Below are positions 10,847 to 21,804 of a stretch of 64,000 bases of DNA, in pieces; position 1 is the stretch's first letter; the number at the start of each line of letters is the position of its first letter. The notes under the pieces are model-generated. The model saw only the letters and a program-made list of their open reading frames with translations. It did not search any database and was not told the origin of the DNA. A program made the position numbers and the translations under genes. Source of the stretch: CAVVZJ01 sp963752755 (GTDB lineage Bacteria > Planctomycetota > Planctomycetia > Isosphaerales > Isosphaeraceae); assembly GCA_963752755.1 (NCBI GenBank), contig CAVVZJ010000003.1, forward strand, positions 1 to 64,000, given 5' to 3'.

Positions 10847-11409
10847 TCGAGGATGGCGGTGAGCAACGCGCCGCTCTGGCTGACCAAGCCCACATTGCCT
10901 GGCCGTGCCATGGCGCCGGCGAACGTGGCGTTGAGCCCGTTAAGCGGGTTCATCATGCCCAGGCCGGTCGGCCGATGACCCGCATCCGTCCCCGCCTCGC
11001 GGCTTCGAAAACCCGACGCTCAGCTCGGCGCTCCGGGTCCGATCTCCTTGAAGCCGGCCGAGATGACGATCGCCCCCTCACGCCGCGACTCGGCACACCG
11101 GCCGACGATCTCCGGCACCGTCGGCGCCGGCGTGGCGATCACGGCGAGGTCGGGGCCCGGGCAGCTCGCCGACGTCCCGGTACGCCCGCACCCCGAGCAG
11201 TTCGGGCGGTTCGGGTTGACGGGATAGACCGTGCCCCCGAACGGGCTGCTCAGGAGGTTCCAGAGGAGCGTCCGCCCGGGTCCCCGGCTGCTCCGAAGCC
11301 CCAACGACCGCCACGCTCCTCGGCTCGAAGATCGCATCCAGCGGTTGCCGCCGTGCGAAGAGTCGTGGGCCTGTCCGGTCGCCGCGGGAACGGAGCTGGG
11401 CCTCGCCGT
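10847..11409 (-). pseudogene. NDP-forming acyl-CoA synthetase-like fragment (right copy)
   Basis: Mirror of 10191-10766. It contains the same CoA-binding elements (RTLLWNLLSSPFGGTVYPVNP, DLAVIATPA, AIVISAGFKEIGPG) but in several frames, with clear gaps relative to the left copy, for example loss of about 70 bases around the IGPNCLG region. The codon matching the left start reads ACG instead of ATG. It ends at the fold, so this gene has no intact version in the window. Confidence 0.8.
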
Positions 11410-11498
11410 CCCGTCGCTCCTCAAGCCCGGGGGGGCTGGAGGGTGGAGGGATCAGACAGTCTTCCACCTTCCCCCTGTCCCACGTTCTCATCAACGGT

Positions 11499-12865
11499 TC
11501 AACTGATTTCTTCCAGTCGGGTCGAGTCCTCGGGGTTCCGGCGTGCCCTCGGGGACGACTTCCAGGAGGCTCCCATCTCGCGGAACGGCGCGGTAATCGA
11601 GCAGCTCATAGGCGATCGCGAGTTGAGGAGTCTCGACCACCTGGCCGCCGGCGTGTCGGGAGTCCATCGCGGCGTCGAGGACGCCGGTGGTCAGGAGGGT
11701 GCGTTCGAGCGGGTACGGCGGGTGGCCGTGCTGGAAGTGCCACTGGATCGCGTGGGAGAGGGCCTTGAACAGGTTGCGATTGTCCCAGGGGCCGACGTAA
11801 AAACTCGTGGCCAGCGGTTTTTCCTGGCCCGCCGGCCTTGCAGGCGAAGTACCAGTGCGTGCCGCTCCACGCCGGCGCGGAGCATGGTGCCCTTCAGGCC
11901 GTCGCGATAGGTCAGCAGGATGCACGTGCAGAGCCTGGCCCCGGAACGAAGGCTGCTTCGCAGTTCCAGGGCTGGCGGCTTGTCGGGCCCGAGTTCGGTC
12001 GCCAGCGCCGCGGCGGCCAGGCTCGGGGACCGGCGCCTTGCTCGGCGGCGTTCCAGAGCTCCTCGCCCTTGAGGAACTGCACCGACTTCACGCCCTTCTC
12101 GCCGCCCTTGCGCGACTCGACCATCGCCTGGAGCACTTCGAGGCCGTGGAAATCGTACGACTCCACGCCGCCACCGTGGATCGAGACCGCCTCGGTGATC
12201 GTCGTTCCCGGCGGGATCTCCAGCGGCGGCCTGTCGCTGGGCCAGGGGGACCGAGCTGCTCGCCATCAGGCCGAAGCCCATCTGCTTGGACGTGTCGTAC
12301 ATCTCCTTGGCCCAGTCCCAGCGGTAGGACAGGTGCTTGTCGTTGAACACCGGCACCGTCTTGCCGCTCTTCCGGAAGACCTCGACGATCGCGTCGAAGA
12401 ACCGCTTCCTCGGGTACTCGCGCTGGCCTTTCTCGTTGACCGGATAATCGCCGTGCTCGCCGATAGCCAGGACGGCGTCGGCGGCCAGCCGGTCGCCGCC
12501 GAGCGTCGAGCGATTCGCCGATCGTCGGGAAGATCGGGATCGGCGGCCTCCTTGGCCACCGCCCGGCCCATGTCGCGGCGGGGGGACTGGTCGAGGTAGA
12601 GCGACACGATCTCGAAGTCCTCGTCGGGTCGATAACCTGGCCGTTGAAGAGGTACGGCCGAGGAAGTTCTCGATGATGACGTGAGCATGGCTCCGGGAGG
12701 TGAACTCGGTGACGATCGCCGCCACCTTGATTCGCTCGCGGTCCTGCGGCTCGCGGATCGAATTCTCCCCGTCGTGGCCAGCCGCCGCACAGGCCGCGCC
12801 GCGGCCGACCCGCCCCAGAAACTCGCGGCGTTGCAGGGGATCGGATGGCTTGTCTCGTGTGACAT
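11499..12865 (-). pseudogene. Frameshifted copy of the twin-arginine protein
   Basis: Mirror of 8720-10085. The leader RREFLGRVGRG is present, and large pieces of the mature protein can be read in three frames (breaks near 12640, 12515, 12240, 12025 and 11850). Replacements between copies are conservative, such as DEVWNAAEQG against EELWNAAEQG and KGTVLRAG against KGTMLRAG. The residues just after the leader differ completely between the arms. As written it cannot give a full protein. Confidence 0.8.
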
Positions 12866-13151
12866 CGCGTCCTCCCGTCGGGGAAGCACCTTGAGGGTCC
12901 AACTCCGTCGGCCCCATGTTAGACGATCTCACGCCCGAATCGACAGGCTCCGGTCCCGTTCCTGAAAACGATTAAATGTTGTTGTGCTTGTCTTTCGTGG
13001 TTTCTCATCGGGCTCCCTCTCTCCCGGAGCGGATTGTCCGGGACTTCCGATCCGCCCACTCGAACTCCTCCGATCGCTCGGTTATCATCCCGTTCCCGGC
13101 CTCCCTTTCGATCCTTCCTCGGTCGCCGACTCGCCGGAGGAATCCCAGACG
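12866..13151. promoter_or_regulatory. Divergent intergenic region (right copy)
   Basis: Counterpart of 8436-8719. The AT-rich block at about 12964-13003 is the same as in the left arm, although flanking coding sequence has diverged. That conservation fits a promoter role. No defined boxes can be assigned. Confidence 0.35.
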
Positions 13152-15191
13152 ATGCTACCCTTCCTCGCCTTCCTGCTCGCCCTCGCCCTGACCCCGCTCG
13201 CCCAGGCCGACGGCCCCTCCGACAACCGCGCCGACCAGGTCCGCCGCATCCCCAGGGCAGGCATCGCGGTCCCCGAGGCCGACCGCCCGAGCTAGGAGCA
13301 AGGTCTCGCCTCCCTCCGCGCAAGCTCGACCCCTGAGCATGTCGGAGGCTCCCCGGCCGAGGCCCTCCGGCCCGACGTCGAGATCTTCGACAAGGCCGTC
13401 CACGACGCCCTCACCTACGGCGAATCTCGCCCCCGCCGAGATCGGCAAGGCCCGTGCCCTCTCGCCGAGGGCCACCGAGCGGGCCGATCAGCTGTTAAAA
13501 GGAGAAGCTCCCTGGACACCCAGACAGGGCTGGTCGTCCGCGGCTATCGCTCCCGGATCGACGGTCCGTCCAGCCCTACGGCCTCGTCGTCCCCGATCAA
13601 TTCCACCAGGTCCGGCCCACTATCGCCTTGACATCTGGTTCCACGGCCGCGGCGAGACGCTCAGCGAAGTCAACTTCCTCCACGACCGATCGCACAACCC
13701 CGGCACGTTCACCCCCCGCGACACGATCGTCCTCCACCCTTACGGTCGTTACTCCAACGCCTTCAAGTTCGCTGGTGAGACGGATGTTTACGAGGCGATG
13801 GACTCCGACCGCGACACTACCGGATCGACGACGATCGTATCTCTGTTCGCGGCTTCTCCATGGGCGGCGCTGCCGGCTGGCAGTTCGCCGTCCACGACGC
13901 CTCCCGCTGGTTCGCCGCCAACCCCGGCGCCGGGTTTTCCGAGACCCCCCTGTTCCTCGAAGTCTTCCAGAAGGAAACACTCAAACCGACCTGGTACGAG
14001 AGGAAACTCTGGCAGCTCTACGACTGCCCCGACTGGGTCGTCAATCTCCGCCAGTGCCCCACCGTCGCCTACAGCGGCGCCCTCGACAACCAGAAGCAGG
14101 CCGCCGACGTGATGGCCGCGGCGATGGAGAGGCACGGCGACCGCCTCACCCACATCCTCGGCCCTGGCACCAGGCACGCCTACCACCCCGACGCCGCCGC
14201 CGAGGTCGCCCGCCGGCTCGACAGCATCGCCGAACGGGGCCGGCTGCGATTCCCCGACCGGATCAGCTTCGCCACCTACACCCTCCGCTACAACCGGATG
14301 AACTGGCTCACCATCGACGCCCTCGATCAGCACTGGGAACCGTCCCGGGTCGCGGCCCGGATCATGAGTGATCACCTCGTCGCGATCGTCGCCGAGAACG
14401 TCGCCGCCCTCACGATCGACTTCCCCGCCGGCTGGTGCCCCCTGGACCCCGACGGCGAGGCGAAGGTTTCGATCAGCAGCCCCCAGCCCGACGACGACGG
14501 CTCCGACCTCTGGGTCCCCGGCCCCGCCTCCGACCGCTCCTGGCGCGTCTCGTTCCACCGCGACGGCGACGCATGGAAGGTCGGACCCCCGCCCGCCGAC
14601 GGCCCCCGCAAGCGCCACGGCCTACAGGGGCCGATCGACGACGCCTTCATGGACGCCTTCGTCTTCGTCCGCCCGACCGGCACGCCCGCCCACCCGAAGG
14701 TCGGCGCCTGGGTCGATTCCGAGCTGACGCGCGCCATCGAGCACTGGCGCCGCCACTTCCGCGGCCAGGCCCGCGTGATCGACGACACCGCCCTCACCGA
14801 TGCCGAGATCGCTTCCTCGCACCTCGTCCTCTGGGGCGACCCCCAGAGCAACGCCGTCCTCAAGCGGATCGCCGACCAGCTCCCGATCCGCTGGCAAACC
14901 GACGCCATCCAGGCCGGCGACTCGTCCTTTCCCGCCGACGATCACGCCCTCATCCTGATCGCCCCGAACCCCTTGAACCCCGACAGGTACGTCGTCCTCA
15001 ACAGCTCCTTCACCTTCCGCGAATATGACTACCTGAACAATGCCCGCCAGGTCCCCAAGCTCCCCGATTGGGCCGTGATCGACCTCCGCACCCCCCCCGA
15101 TTCCCGCCACCCCGGCCGCATCGCCGACGCCGACTTCTTCGACGAGTCCTGGCACCTCCGCCCCCGCGGGGATCATCCCGAGGCGCCCTGA
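13152..15191 (+). CDS. Secreted alpha/beta-hydrolase, prolyl-oligopeptidase-like (frameshifted)
   Basis: The start codon opens a signal peptide (MLPFLAFLLALALTPLAQA). The first 700 bases contain several indels, including an in-frame stop near 13293; from 13860 the frame is open to 15191 (443 residues). The core has the serine nucleophile elbow GFSMGG near 13853-13866, a probable acidic residue in YSGALDNQ, and a histidine in PGTRHAYHPD, giving a plausible Ser-Asp-His triad. The C-terminal 250 residues form a second domain (LVLWGDPQSNAVLKRI, FFDESWHLRPRGDH) seen in exported planctomycete peptidases. It probably cleaves peptides or esters outside the cytoplasm. It converges on the lactonase gene. 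Confidence 0.75.
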
Positions 15192-15209
15192 AACGCCCTC
15201 GTTCCGCAT

Positions 15210-15242
15210 CCTCGGAGGGCGTGAGCCGCACGCCCTCCGAGG
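15210..15242. terminator. Hairpin between convergent genes (right copy)
   Basis: A perfect 14-bp stem with a 5-base loop, identical to the left-arm hairpin at 6323-6355. It lies between the stops of the hydrolase and the lactonase, which run toward each other. Its position fits a shared bidirectional terminator. It lacks a T-run. Confidence 0.7.
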
Positions 15243-15254
15243 TTCTCGCCCCGC

Positions 15255-16292
15255 TCACTCCCCGAATCCCTTCCCCTTCGTCTTCAGCTTCACCCGGCCC
15301 ACATACATATCCGCGGTGATGAACAGCGTCGATCCATCCTCGCCGAACCCGCAATTCGCGGTCGCCTCGCCCGTGGCGAAGGTGCCGAGATGCGTGCCGT
15401 CGGGGGCGAAGACGTGGACCCCACCCGGCCCGGTCGCGAACAGGTTGCCCGCCTGGTCCACCTTCATCCCATCCGGCAACCCCTTCTTCTCCTCGCCGAC
15501 CCACTTCGTCGCATCGAAGAAGACTCGCCCCTGGCCCAGCGTCCCGTCCTCCTTCAGCGGAAACGCCATCCAGATGGCCCGCTCGGGGTCCGAATTCGCG
15601 ACATACAGCGTCTTCTCGTCCGGCGACAGCGCGATCCCGTTCGGCCGGCTCATCGCCTTCGTCAGCAAGGTCAGCTTGCCGTCCGGCGTGAGCCGATAGA
15701 CCCCCTGGAACGACAGCTCCTTGGCCGGGTCGTCGATGTTCTTTTCCAGCCCGTACGGCGGGTCGGTGAAGTAGAGATTCCCCTTCGAGTCGAACGTCCC
15801 ATCGTTCGGGCTATTGAACCGCTGGCCCTCGAACCGCTCCGCCAGCGGCACGAACGTCACCCCTTCCCAGCGCGCCACGCGACGGTCGCCGTGCTGCATC
15901 AAAACGAGCCGCCCCTTCGGGTCGAGCATCAGGCCGTTCGACCCCGGCTCGCCACCGCGAGGCGTCTTGCCGGTGTAACCGCTCGGACGCAGGAAGATCC
16001 GGATGCCATGCTTCTCGTCCCAGCGATTGACCGTATTCGGCGGGATATCCGAGAAGAGCAGGTAGCCGCCGTCCTCATTGACCCAGACCGGCCCCTCCGC
16101 CCAGTCAAACCCCTCCGCGATCCGCTCCACCCGCGCGTCCTTCGGGACGATCGCATCAAACCTCGGGTCCAGCCGCTCGATCGTCCCGAGCGTCGGATAG
16201 CCCGACTCCTGCGCCGAGGCCGGCGTTCGTGAGGCGAGGAGAGGCAGGGTCCCGGCGACCAGCAGGAGGCTCCAGCAAATCAGGCGTCTCAT
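15255..16292 (-). CDS. SMP-30/gluconolactonase-like secreted lactonase (right copy)
   Basis: Intact 345-residue protein, 99% identical to the left copy. Signal peptide at residues 1-28 ending ASAQ, then a propeller with RFDAIVPKDARVERIAEGFDWAEGPVW at the entry strand and metal-site motifs (FNSPNDGTFDSKGNLYFTDPP, PNGIALSPDEK). The family opens lactone rings of sugar acids. The start is 66 bases after the stop of the PVC cytochrome on the same strand, which suggests co-transcription and a shared role in periplasmic sugar oxidation (inference). Confidence 0.92.
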   Translation of the reverse strand: MRRLICWSLLLVAGTLPLLASRTPASAQESGYPTLGTIERLDPRFDAIVPKDARVERIAEGFDWAEGPVWVNEDGGYLLFSDIPPNTVNRWDEKHGIRIFLRPSGYTGKTPRGGEPGSNGLMLDPKGRLVLMQHGDRRVARWEGVTFVPLAERFEGQRFNSPNDGTFDSKGNLYFTDPPYGLEKNIDDPAKELSFQGVYRLTPDGKLTLLTKAMSRPNGIALSPDEKTLYVANSDPERAIWMAFPLKEDGTLGQGRVFFDATKWVGEEKKGLPDGMKVDQAGNLFATGPGGVHVFAPDGTHLGTFATGEATANCGFGEDGSTLFITADMYVGRVKLKTKGKGFGE

Positions 16293-16358
16293 GGTCGGTC
16301 GATCCTTGTGGTCTCAAAACACGAGGCAAAACGGCGTGCGACGCACACCCCATCGCAC

Positions 16359-19300
16359 TCACTTAACCGGATCGGCCGCGCCGGGCAAGGCGTCGGTCCT
16401 CCCCAACCCCTTCAAATACGCGAAGAGGTCCGCGACCTCCGCATCCGACAGGCCATCCAGCAGGCCCGCTGGCATCAGCGAGACGTCCGACGCCCGCTGC
16501 TCCGCGATCGCGTCCGCCCCAATCCGCACCGTCGAGGCCGCCCCCGTCTGGAGGATGATCCCGTCGGCCGCTTCATAAATAATCACTCCCTGATAAACTT
16601 GCCCGTCCTGCGTGGCGACGAGCGTGGACCGATACCGCTCCGGCACTTCCCGGCTCGGCTGGAGGATTGCCGCCAGCAGGTCATTCCTCCCGAACCGCCC
16701 GCCGACCCCCCGCAAGTCCGGCCCGACACCCGTCCCCCCCGAGTGGCACGACGCGCACGACGCCTTGCCGAAAACCGCCTCGCCCCGCTCCGGGTCGCCC
16801 CCCTCCCAGCCGATCCGCTCCCGCCGCTGCGCCCACGCCGCCAGGTCGACCCCATCCGGATTCCTCACCCTCTCCGCCAGCTCCGGCCGCGCCCCGGCCA
16901 GCCATTCGACCCAGTCCTTCGCCTCCACCCCCGCCAGTTCCGCCCCGGTCAGCCGTCGCAATCGCCCGGCGACCTTCTCCCGGAGCGCCTCGCTCCTCGG
17001 TAGGTCCCGCAGCCTCGCCAGCAGGCGGACCAGGTTCACCAGCTCCTCCGGGTCCTCCGCCGGTAGCGTTTCGAGGGCTGCCAGGGCCACACCGACGCGA
17101 TCCGCCGGCAAGGTCGCCAGCCCCGCGACGAACCGCGCCCGGTCCTCCGCCTCCGGATGCCTCGCCAGGATCGGCAGGATCGCCTCGTTCCGGTCGCTCG
17201 GCCCCCAGAGCTGCCGGAGCACCGGGAACGCCCGCTCCTCGGGCAACTCCCCCAGCAACGTGATCAAGGCCGGCGACCACGCGAACCCCTCGTCCCCCTC
17301 CGCCCGCTCCAGGAACCGCTCCGCCGCCCGACGCCGATCGAAACCCGCCGTCCCGACGAACACGACATGCTCCGGGTCGCCGAACTCCGGGTCCGCAATC
17401 AGCGCCTCGTTCAACTTCGGGTCCCTCTCCACCAGATGCCCCGCCAGCTCTGCCACCCGCAACGGCCAGTTCCGATCGATCCGGGCCCGCCTCGCTCGCA
17501 ACTTGCGTTGCACGACCAGCAAGCCCCGCGCGATCGCCTTCCGGACCTCCGCCGTCCGCGACCCCCTCAATCGCGAGGCCACGATCAGGTGGTGCAGATC
17601 GTCCCGCGGGTCCGACCCCTCCCCCAGCCGCCCGACCACCGACCGCAAGGCCGCCCCGTCCCCATCCTCCAGCATCGCCAGCGTCCGTGTCGCCTCCCGA
17701 TCGACGGCCCCTCGCGACGTTCGTAACACCAGGTTGCGCATTAATGTGAGCAAGTTTTTCGTTGTTTGCCCGTCCAGCCTCTCTCGCTCGCGCGGGCTGT
17801 ACCCTTCCCAGACGTCCCCCTTCCACCGCTTCTCCCCGATCCCGCCGAGGGCCAGCTCCACAACACGGACCGCCGCCAGCCGCGTTTCCCCGTCCCCCTC
17901 CTCGTCCCTCAACACCGACTCCACCAGGCCGACCGCCCGCGCCGGCTCGTCCCCCACGATCCCGAGTGCCAGCGTCGTCCTCGCCCTCGGCTCGGCCGCC
18001 TTCGACTCCAGCACGCCCCGCGCCTCCGGCCCCAGCGTCGCGATCAAGGCCGCCGACGCCCGCCTCAGCCCGAGATCCCGCCCTTGCCAGTGGCTCTCGA
18101 CCACCCGCGCGACATCCTCAGCTTCGAACCGATCGCGATACCGTCGGATGTTCACCAGCGCTCCCAACCGGTCCCGGTCGTCACCGTCGACCGCCCGCGT
18201 CAACCAGTCCCGATCGAAGTCGAGCGACCGCCTCCTCACTGGCAGCTTCCGCGACCCGTCCCCGCCGACATACCGCACCCGATACACCGCCCCCCGCGTC
18301 CCCCGCCCGCCGATTGCCACGAACAGGTCGCCCGTCTCCGGATGCACGACCGCATCCGACGGCGCGAACCCCTCGTCCCCCACCGCCCTCAGGAACGGCC
18401 GTACCTCCGCCCGGTACGTCGATCCGCGCGGCGTCAACTTCACGAACATCACCCGCCCGAAGGTCCAGTCGAGCGCGAAGAACCCGCCCCGGTATTCCTC
18501 CGGGAACTGCGTCTGCCGGTAGCAGACCACCCCCGTCGGCGATCCCCTCCCCAATGTCGCCAGCGGCGCGACCACGTCTGGCAAGTCCGGCGGCAACCGG
18601 CACGTCTCCATCACCTGCGGCGCCCGCCAGCCGTGATGTCCCCCGGAATCACCTGGTAAAACCGCGTCGGCTCGTACCACGGCAAGGACACGCACCGCTC
18701 GTTGTCCGAGTCATACGTGAAAACCTCGCCATTCTCGTTGAAGTCGAAATCGTAGGCATTCCGGAACCCGTCCGCCACGATCTCCGATCCGGTGGAATCC
18801 GGCTTGAACCGGATCAGGCAGCCCGCCACCGGCTCCCGGATCGGCGAGCTGGCCAGGCTCGCCCACGAGCCATCGATCCCGGTGAAGTTGCCGCAGATCA
18901 GGTACAGCCACCCGTCCGGCCCGCGACGGATCTGGTGCGCATCGTGCTCACCGCCCGTCTTCACCTTGCGGATCAACTCCGACGGCCCGTCCGCCCGGTC
19001 GTCCCCATCGGCGTCGCGCAGCCGTCGCAACCCGCCGCCACCCGTGAAGGTGAGCGTGTCGCCTTCCCAGAGCAGGCCCATCGCGCCGTCTTTCGGCTCG
19101 TCGGCAAACGGGATCGCCCGATCAGCCCGGCCGTCGCCATCATCGTCCGCAAGGATGCGAATGTAACCGCGCCCCGAGACGACGATCCGGCCCTTCGGGT
19201 CCACCGTCATCCGGATGATGTCGTTCGCCAGCTCCGGACCCGAATACTCCGTGACCGCGAAGCCGTCCGCCACCTCCAGTCCCGTCGTCTCGCCGGCCGT

Positions 19301-19375
19301 CGCCAGGCCGGCGAACGCCGCGACGAACATCCCGGAGATCCCCGCCACCAGGTTCCGCAAGCATGCCGACATCAT
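16359..19375 (-). CDS. PVC-type heme-binding cytochrome with N-terminal propeller (one frameshift)
   Basis: About 1000 residues. The tandem ATG at 19375 opens a signal sequence (NLVAGISGMFVAAFAGLATA). Residues 30-350 form a glucose/sorbosone-dehydrogenase-like propeller with aspartate-rich loops such as ADDDGDGRADRAIPF. HEAT-like helical repeats follow (LEALP-type repeats, residues 400-800), then a C-terminal cytochrome c domain with CASCH and the PVC-specific DVSLMPAGLLDGLS segment. The frame breaks at a C5 run at 18640-18644: one more base there restores IPGGHHGWRAPQV, so a homopolymer error is likely. The protein is exported and probably passes electrons from substrate oxidation. It is divergent from the SDR gene. 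Confidence 0.9.
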
Positions 19376-19523
19376 GGAATTCTCACTCAAGTTCCCCGAC
19401 CGGCCCGGACCACTCCTGCCCACCTTATCGCGCCCATCGGCCGTATTCCATCACGCCGGCTCTTGCGGTTACGTTGGTCCGTCAGACCGCCCGAAGCGAA
19501 CGCCCCGATCGGAGCCCCGACCC

Positions 19524-20237
19524 ATGCCGAACCCATCCCCATCCCCGAACGCCCCCCGCCTGATCCTCCTCACCGGCGTCACCCGCGGGCTCGGCCGCGC
19601 CCTGGCCAGACGGTTCGCCGAGATGGGACACCGCGTCGCCGGCTGCGGCCGCTCGATCGACGACCTGGAGTCGCTCGCGACGCTTCCCGGCGGCCCGCAC
19701 GACTTCGCCCGCGTGGACGTGGCCGACGACGACCAGGTCGCCTCCTGGTCCCGCCGCCTCCTCGAACGGCTCGGACCGCCCGACCTGCTGGTCAACAACG
19801 CCGCCGTCATCAACCCCAACGCCCCCCTCTGGGACGTGCCCGCCGACCAGCTTGAGCAGGTCGTCCGGGTCAACATCCTGGGCGTCGCCAACGTGATTCG
19901 CCACTTCGCCCCCGCGATGATCGACCGCGGTTCGGGCGTGATCGTCAACCTCAGCTCCTACTGGGGCCGCTCCGTCGCCGCCGAGGTCGCCCCCTATTGC
20001 GCCTCGAAGTGGGCCATCGAGGGCCTGACCCGCGCCCTCGCCGAGGAACTCCCCACCGGCCTCGCCGCCGTCCCGCTCAACCCCGGCGTCATCGACACCG
20101 CGATGCTCCGCTCCTGCTTCGGCGACTCGGCTTCCAGCTACCCCACACCCGACACCTGGAGCCGTGCCGCCGCCCCGTTCCTCCTTCAGCTCGGACCCGA
20201 GCACAACGGCCAGCCCCTCACCGTCCCCGGCCAGTAA
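19524..20237 (+). CDS. Short-chain dehydrogenase/reductase
   Basis: Intact 237-residue classical SDR. The NAD(P)-binding motif TGVTRGLG is at residues 17-24, NNAA at residues 90-93, the catalytic serine in NLSSYWG and the catalytic pair YCASK at about residues 155-159. The PG motif after the active site reads NPGVIDTAM. The substrate cannot be deduced. It converges on the aminotransferase gene, with 32 bases between stops, and diverges from the PVC cytochrome. The left-arm copy is frameshifted, so this is the reference version. Confidence 0.9.
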   Translation: MPNPSPSPNAPRLILLTGVTRGLGRALARRFAEMGHRVAGCGRSIDDLESLATLPGGPHDFARVDVADDDQVASWSRRLLERLGPPDLLVNNAAVINPNAPLWDVPADQLEQVVRVNILGVANVIRHFAPAMIDRGSGVIVNLSSYWGRSVAAEVAPYCASKWAIEGLTRALAEELPTGLAAVPLNPGVIDTAMLRSCFGDSASSYPTPDTWSRAAAPFLLQLGPEHNGQPLTVPGQ

Positions 20238-20269
20238 TCCACCGCTTTGGGAGGGCAGCCTCCGCCCAC

Positions 20270-21529
20270 CTACGCCCCCGCCTTCTCCGCCTTCAAACAC
20301 CGTCCGATCTGCCGCGCCGCCTGCCGGAGCCGCTGCTCGTTCTCCACCAGCGCCAGCCGCAGATGCCCCTCGCCCAGGTCGCCGAACCCCCGACCCGGGC
20401 TCACCGCCACCTCCGCGTCCCTCAGCAGCTTCATCGCGAACTCGACCGAGTCCATCCGCGACCGCCACGGCTCCGGGATCGCCGCCCAGACGAACATCCC
20501 CGCCTTTGGCGGCTCGACCTCCCACCCCACCCGCCGCAATCCCTCGACCAGCACGTCCCGCCGGTGCTCATATTCCGCCACCTGCGCCCGACGCGCCTCC
20601 TCACCGTGCCGGATCGCCACGATCGCCGCGATCTGCACCGCCTGGAACAACCCGTAATCATAGTATCCCTTGATCGCCTTCAACGCCCGCAACGCATCCC
20701 GGTTGCCCGCCGCGAAGCCGACCCGCCAGCCGGCCATGTTGTACCCCTTCGACATCGTGGTGAACTCGCAGCCCACCTCCTTCGCACCCTTGGCCGCCAG
20801 GAAGCTCGGCGGCTCATAACCGTCGAACCCGATGTCGCCATACGCGAAGTCGTGGATCACCAGGAACTGGAAGCGACGCGCCAGCGCCACCACCTCGTCG
20901 AAGAAGGCCGGCTCGACGACCGTCGCCGTCGGGTTGTGCGGGAAGTTCAGCACGAGCACCTTCGGTCTCGGATACAGCCGCTGGCACATCGACGCCACGT
21001 CCGCGAGCAACTGCTGCGGGTCGCGCACGTCGATCGCGATCGTGTTCGCATTGGCCAGTGCGATTGAATGCACATGGATCGGGAACGTCGGCGCCGGCAC
21101 CAGCGCCGTGTCGCCCGGACCGAGCAGGGCCAGGCACATGTGGCTGAACCCCTCCTTCGACCCGATCGTGGCGACGATCTCCTGATCCGGGTCGAGTGTC
21201 ACCCCGAACCGCGACGCGTACTTCTTCGCCACCTCCTGCCGCAGGTTGTAGATCCCCGTGGCCACGCTGTACCGGTGGTTCTTCGTCTCCCGCGCCGCCT
21301 CGCAGAGCTTGTCGACGACCCACTCCGGCGGCGGGTCCGTCGGGTTGCCCATGCCCAGGTCGATCACGTCCGCGCCATCCCGGCGCATCTGAGACTTCAA
21401 ATCATTGATCTTCCCGAACAGGTACGGCGGCAGGTTCTTCACCCGCGCCGACACCTCGATCGCAAACGCGCCGCCCGGATCGGTGCCCGAACCGTCATTC
21501 GGCTCGCGGAAATCTGTCGGGTCGCTCAT
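20270..21529 (-). CDS. alaC: AlaC-type alanine/glutamate aminotransferase
   Basis: Intact 419-residue class I/II aminotransferase that aligns over its full length with my memory of E. coli AlaC: LPPYLFGKINDLK at the N-terminus, IDLGMGNPTDPP, TIGSKEGFSHM, NFPHNPTATV, and the PLP-lysine loop TMSKGYNMAGWRVGF at about residues 245-260. The arginine that binds the substrate carboxylate lies in the C-terminal LRLALVEN segment. It makes alanine from pyruvate with glutamate as donor in the cytoplasm. I chose the ATG at 21529 rather than an upstream TTG because MSDPTDF fits the expected length. LL-diaminopimelate aminotransferase is a less likely alternative. Confidence 0.85.
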   Translation of the reverse strand: MSDPTDFREPNDGSGTDPGGAFAIEVSARVKNLPPYLFGKINDLKSQMRRDGADVIDLGMGNPTDPPPEWVVDKLCEAARETKNHRYSVATGIYNLRQEVAKKYASRFGVTLDPDQEIVATIGSKEGFSHMCLALLGPGDTALVPAPTFPIHVHSIALANANTIAIDVRDPQQLLADVASMCQRLYPRPKVLVLNFPHNPTATVVEPAFFDEVVALARRFQFLVIHDFAYGDIGFDGYEPPSFLAAKGAKEVGCEFTTMSKGYNMAGWRVGFAAGNRDALRALKAIKGYYDYGLFQAVQIAAIVAIRHGEEARRAQVAEYEHRRDVLVEGLRRVGWEVEPPKAGMFVWAAIPEPWRSRMDSVEFAMKLLRDAEVAVSPGRGFGDLGEGHLRLALVENEQRLRQAARQIGRCLKAEKAGA

Positions 21530-21761
21530 GGCGTAGACCCCCCTGGCCGCTGGCAATGGATCAATCCAGCATAGCCGAACGACCCTCCCGAGAGAATCCG
21601 ACCCCGACCCGTTCCCGGCGTCCGTTCCAGAAAGTGACTGTGCCAGTGAGCCTAGGTTGATCTGCTATCCTTCCCAGGTGTAGGATCGCGGAAGGGTCGC
21701 ATAAGGGCATAAGGATTAAGCCCGAGAAAATCCTTGCCCGCCAGCACGCACACGCCTAAGC

Positions 21762-21788
21762 TTGGTGGTTCCGCAAGGAACCAACCAG
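21762..21788 (+). promoter_or_regulatory. Leader hairpin with GNRA loop next to the ribosome binding site
   Basis: TGGTTCC (21766-21772), loop GCAA, then GGAACCA (21777-21783) form a perfect 7-bp stem that can be extended by four more pairs with one bulge. It ends three bases before the AGGAG ribosome binding site (21791-21795) of the YqaE-like gene. A stable stem here could control translation or protect the transcript. There is no direct evidence for a ligand. Confidence 0.5.
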
Positions 21789-21804
21789 ATAGGAGTTGTG
21801 CGCC

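Larger units (their letters stand above)
10847..21582. repeat. Right arm of giant inverted repeat
   Basis: Reverse complement of 1-10766. Its inner part, 10847-13860, is rich in indels, while 13860-21582 is mostly clean and provides the intact versions of the aminotransferase, SDR and lactonase genes. At 21582 similarity can no longer be followed because the left arm reaches the window edge. Sequence beyond that point is single copy in this window. Confidence 0.95.

Noticed and set aside
17762..19855. 697-codon plus-strand frame opposite the PVC cytochrome
   Set aside because: It overlaps real coding sequence on the other strand and is low-complexity Arg/Pro/Ser.
1..21582. Composite transposon or phage inversion
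   Set aside because: No transposase, integrase or short terminal repeats at the ends or at the centre, and the junction has only a 4-base microhomology within a gene.
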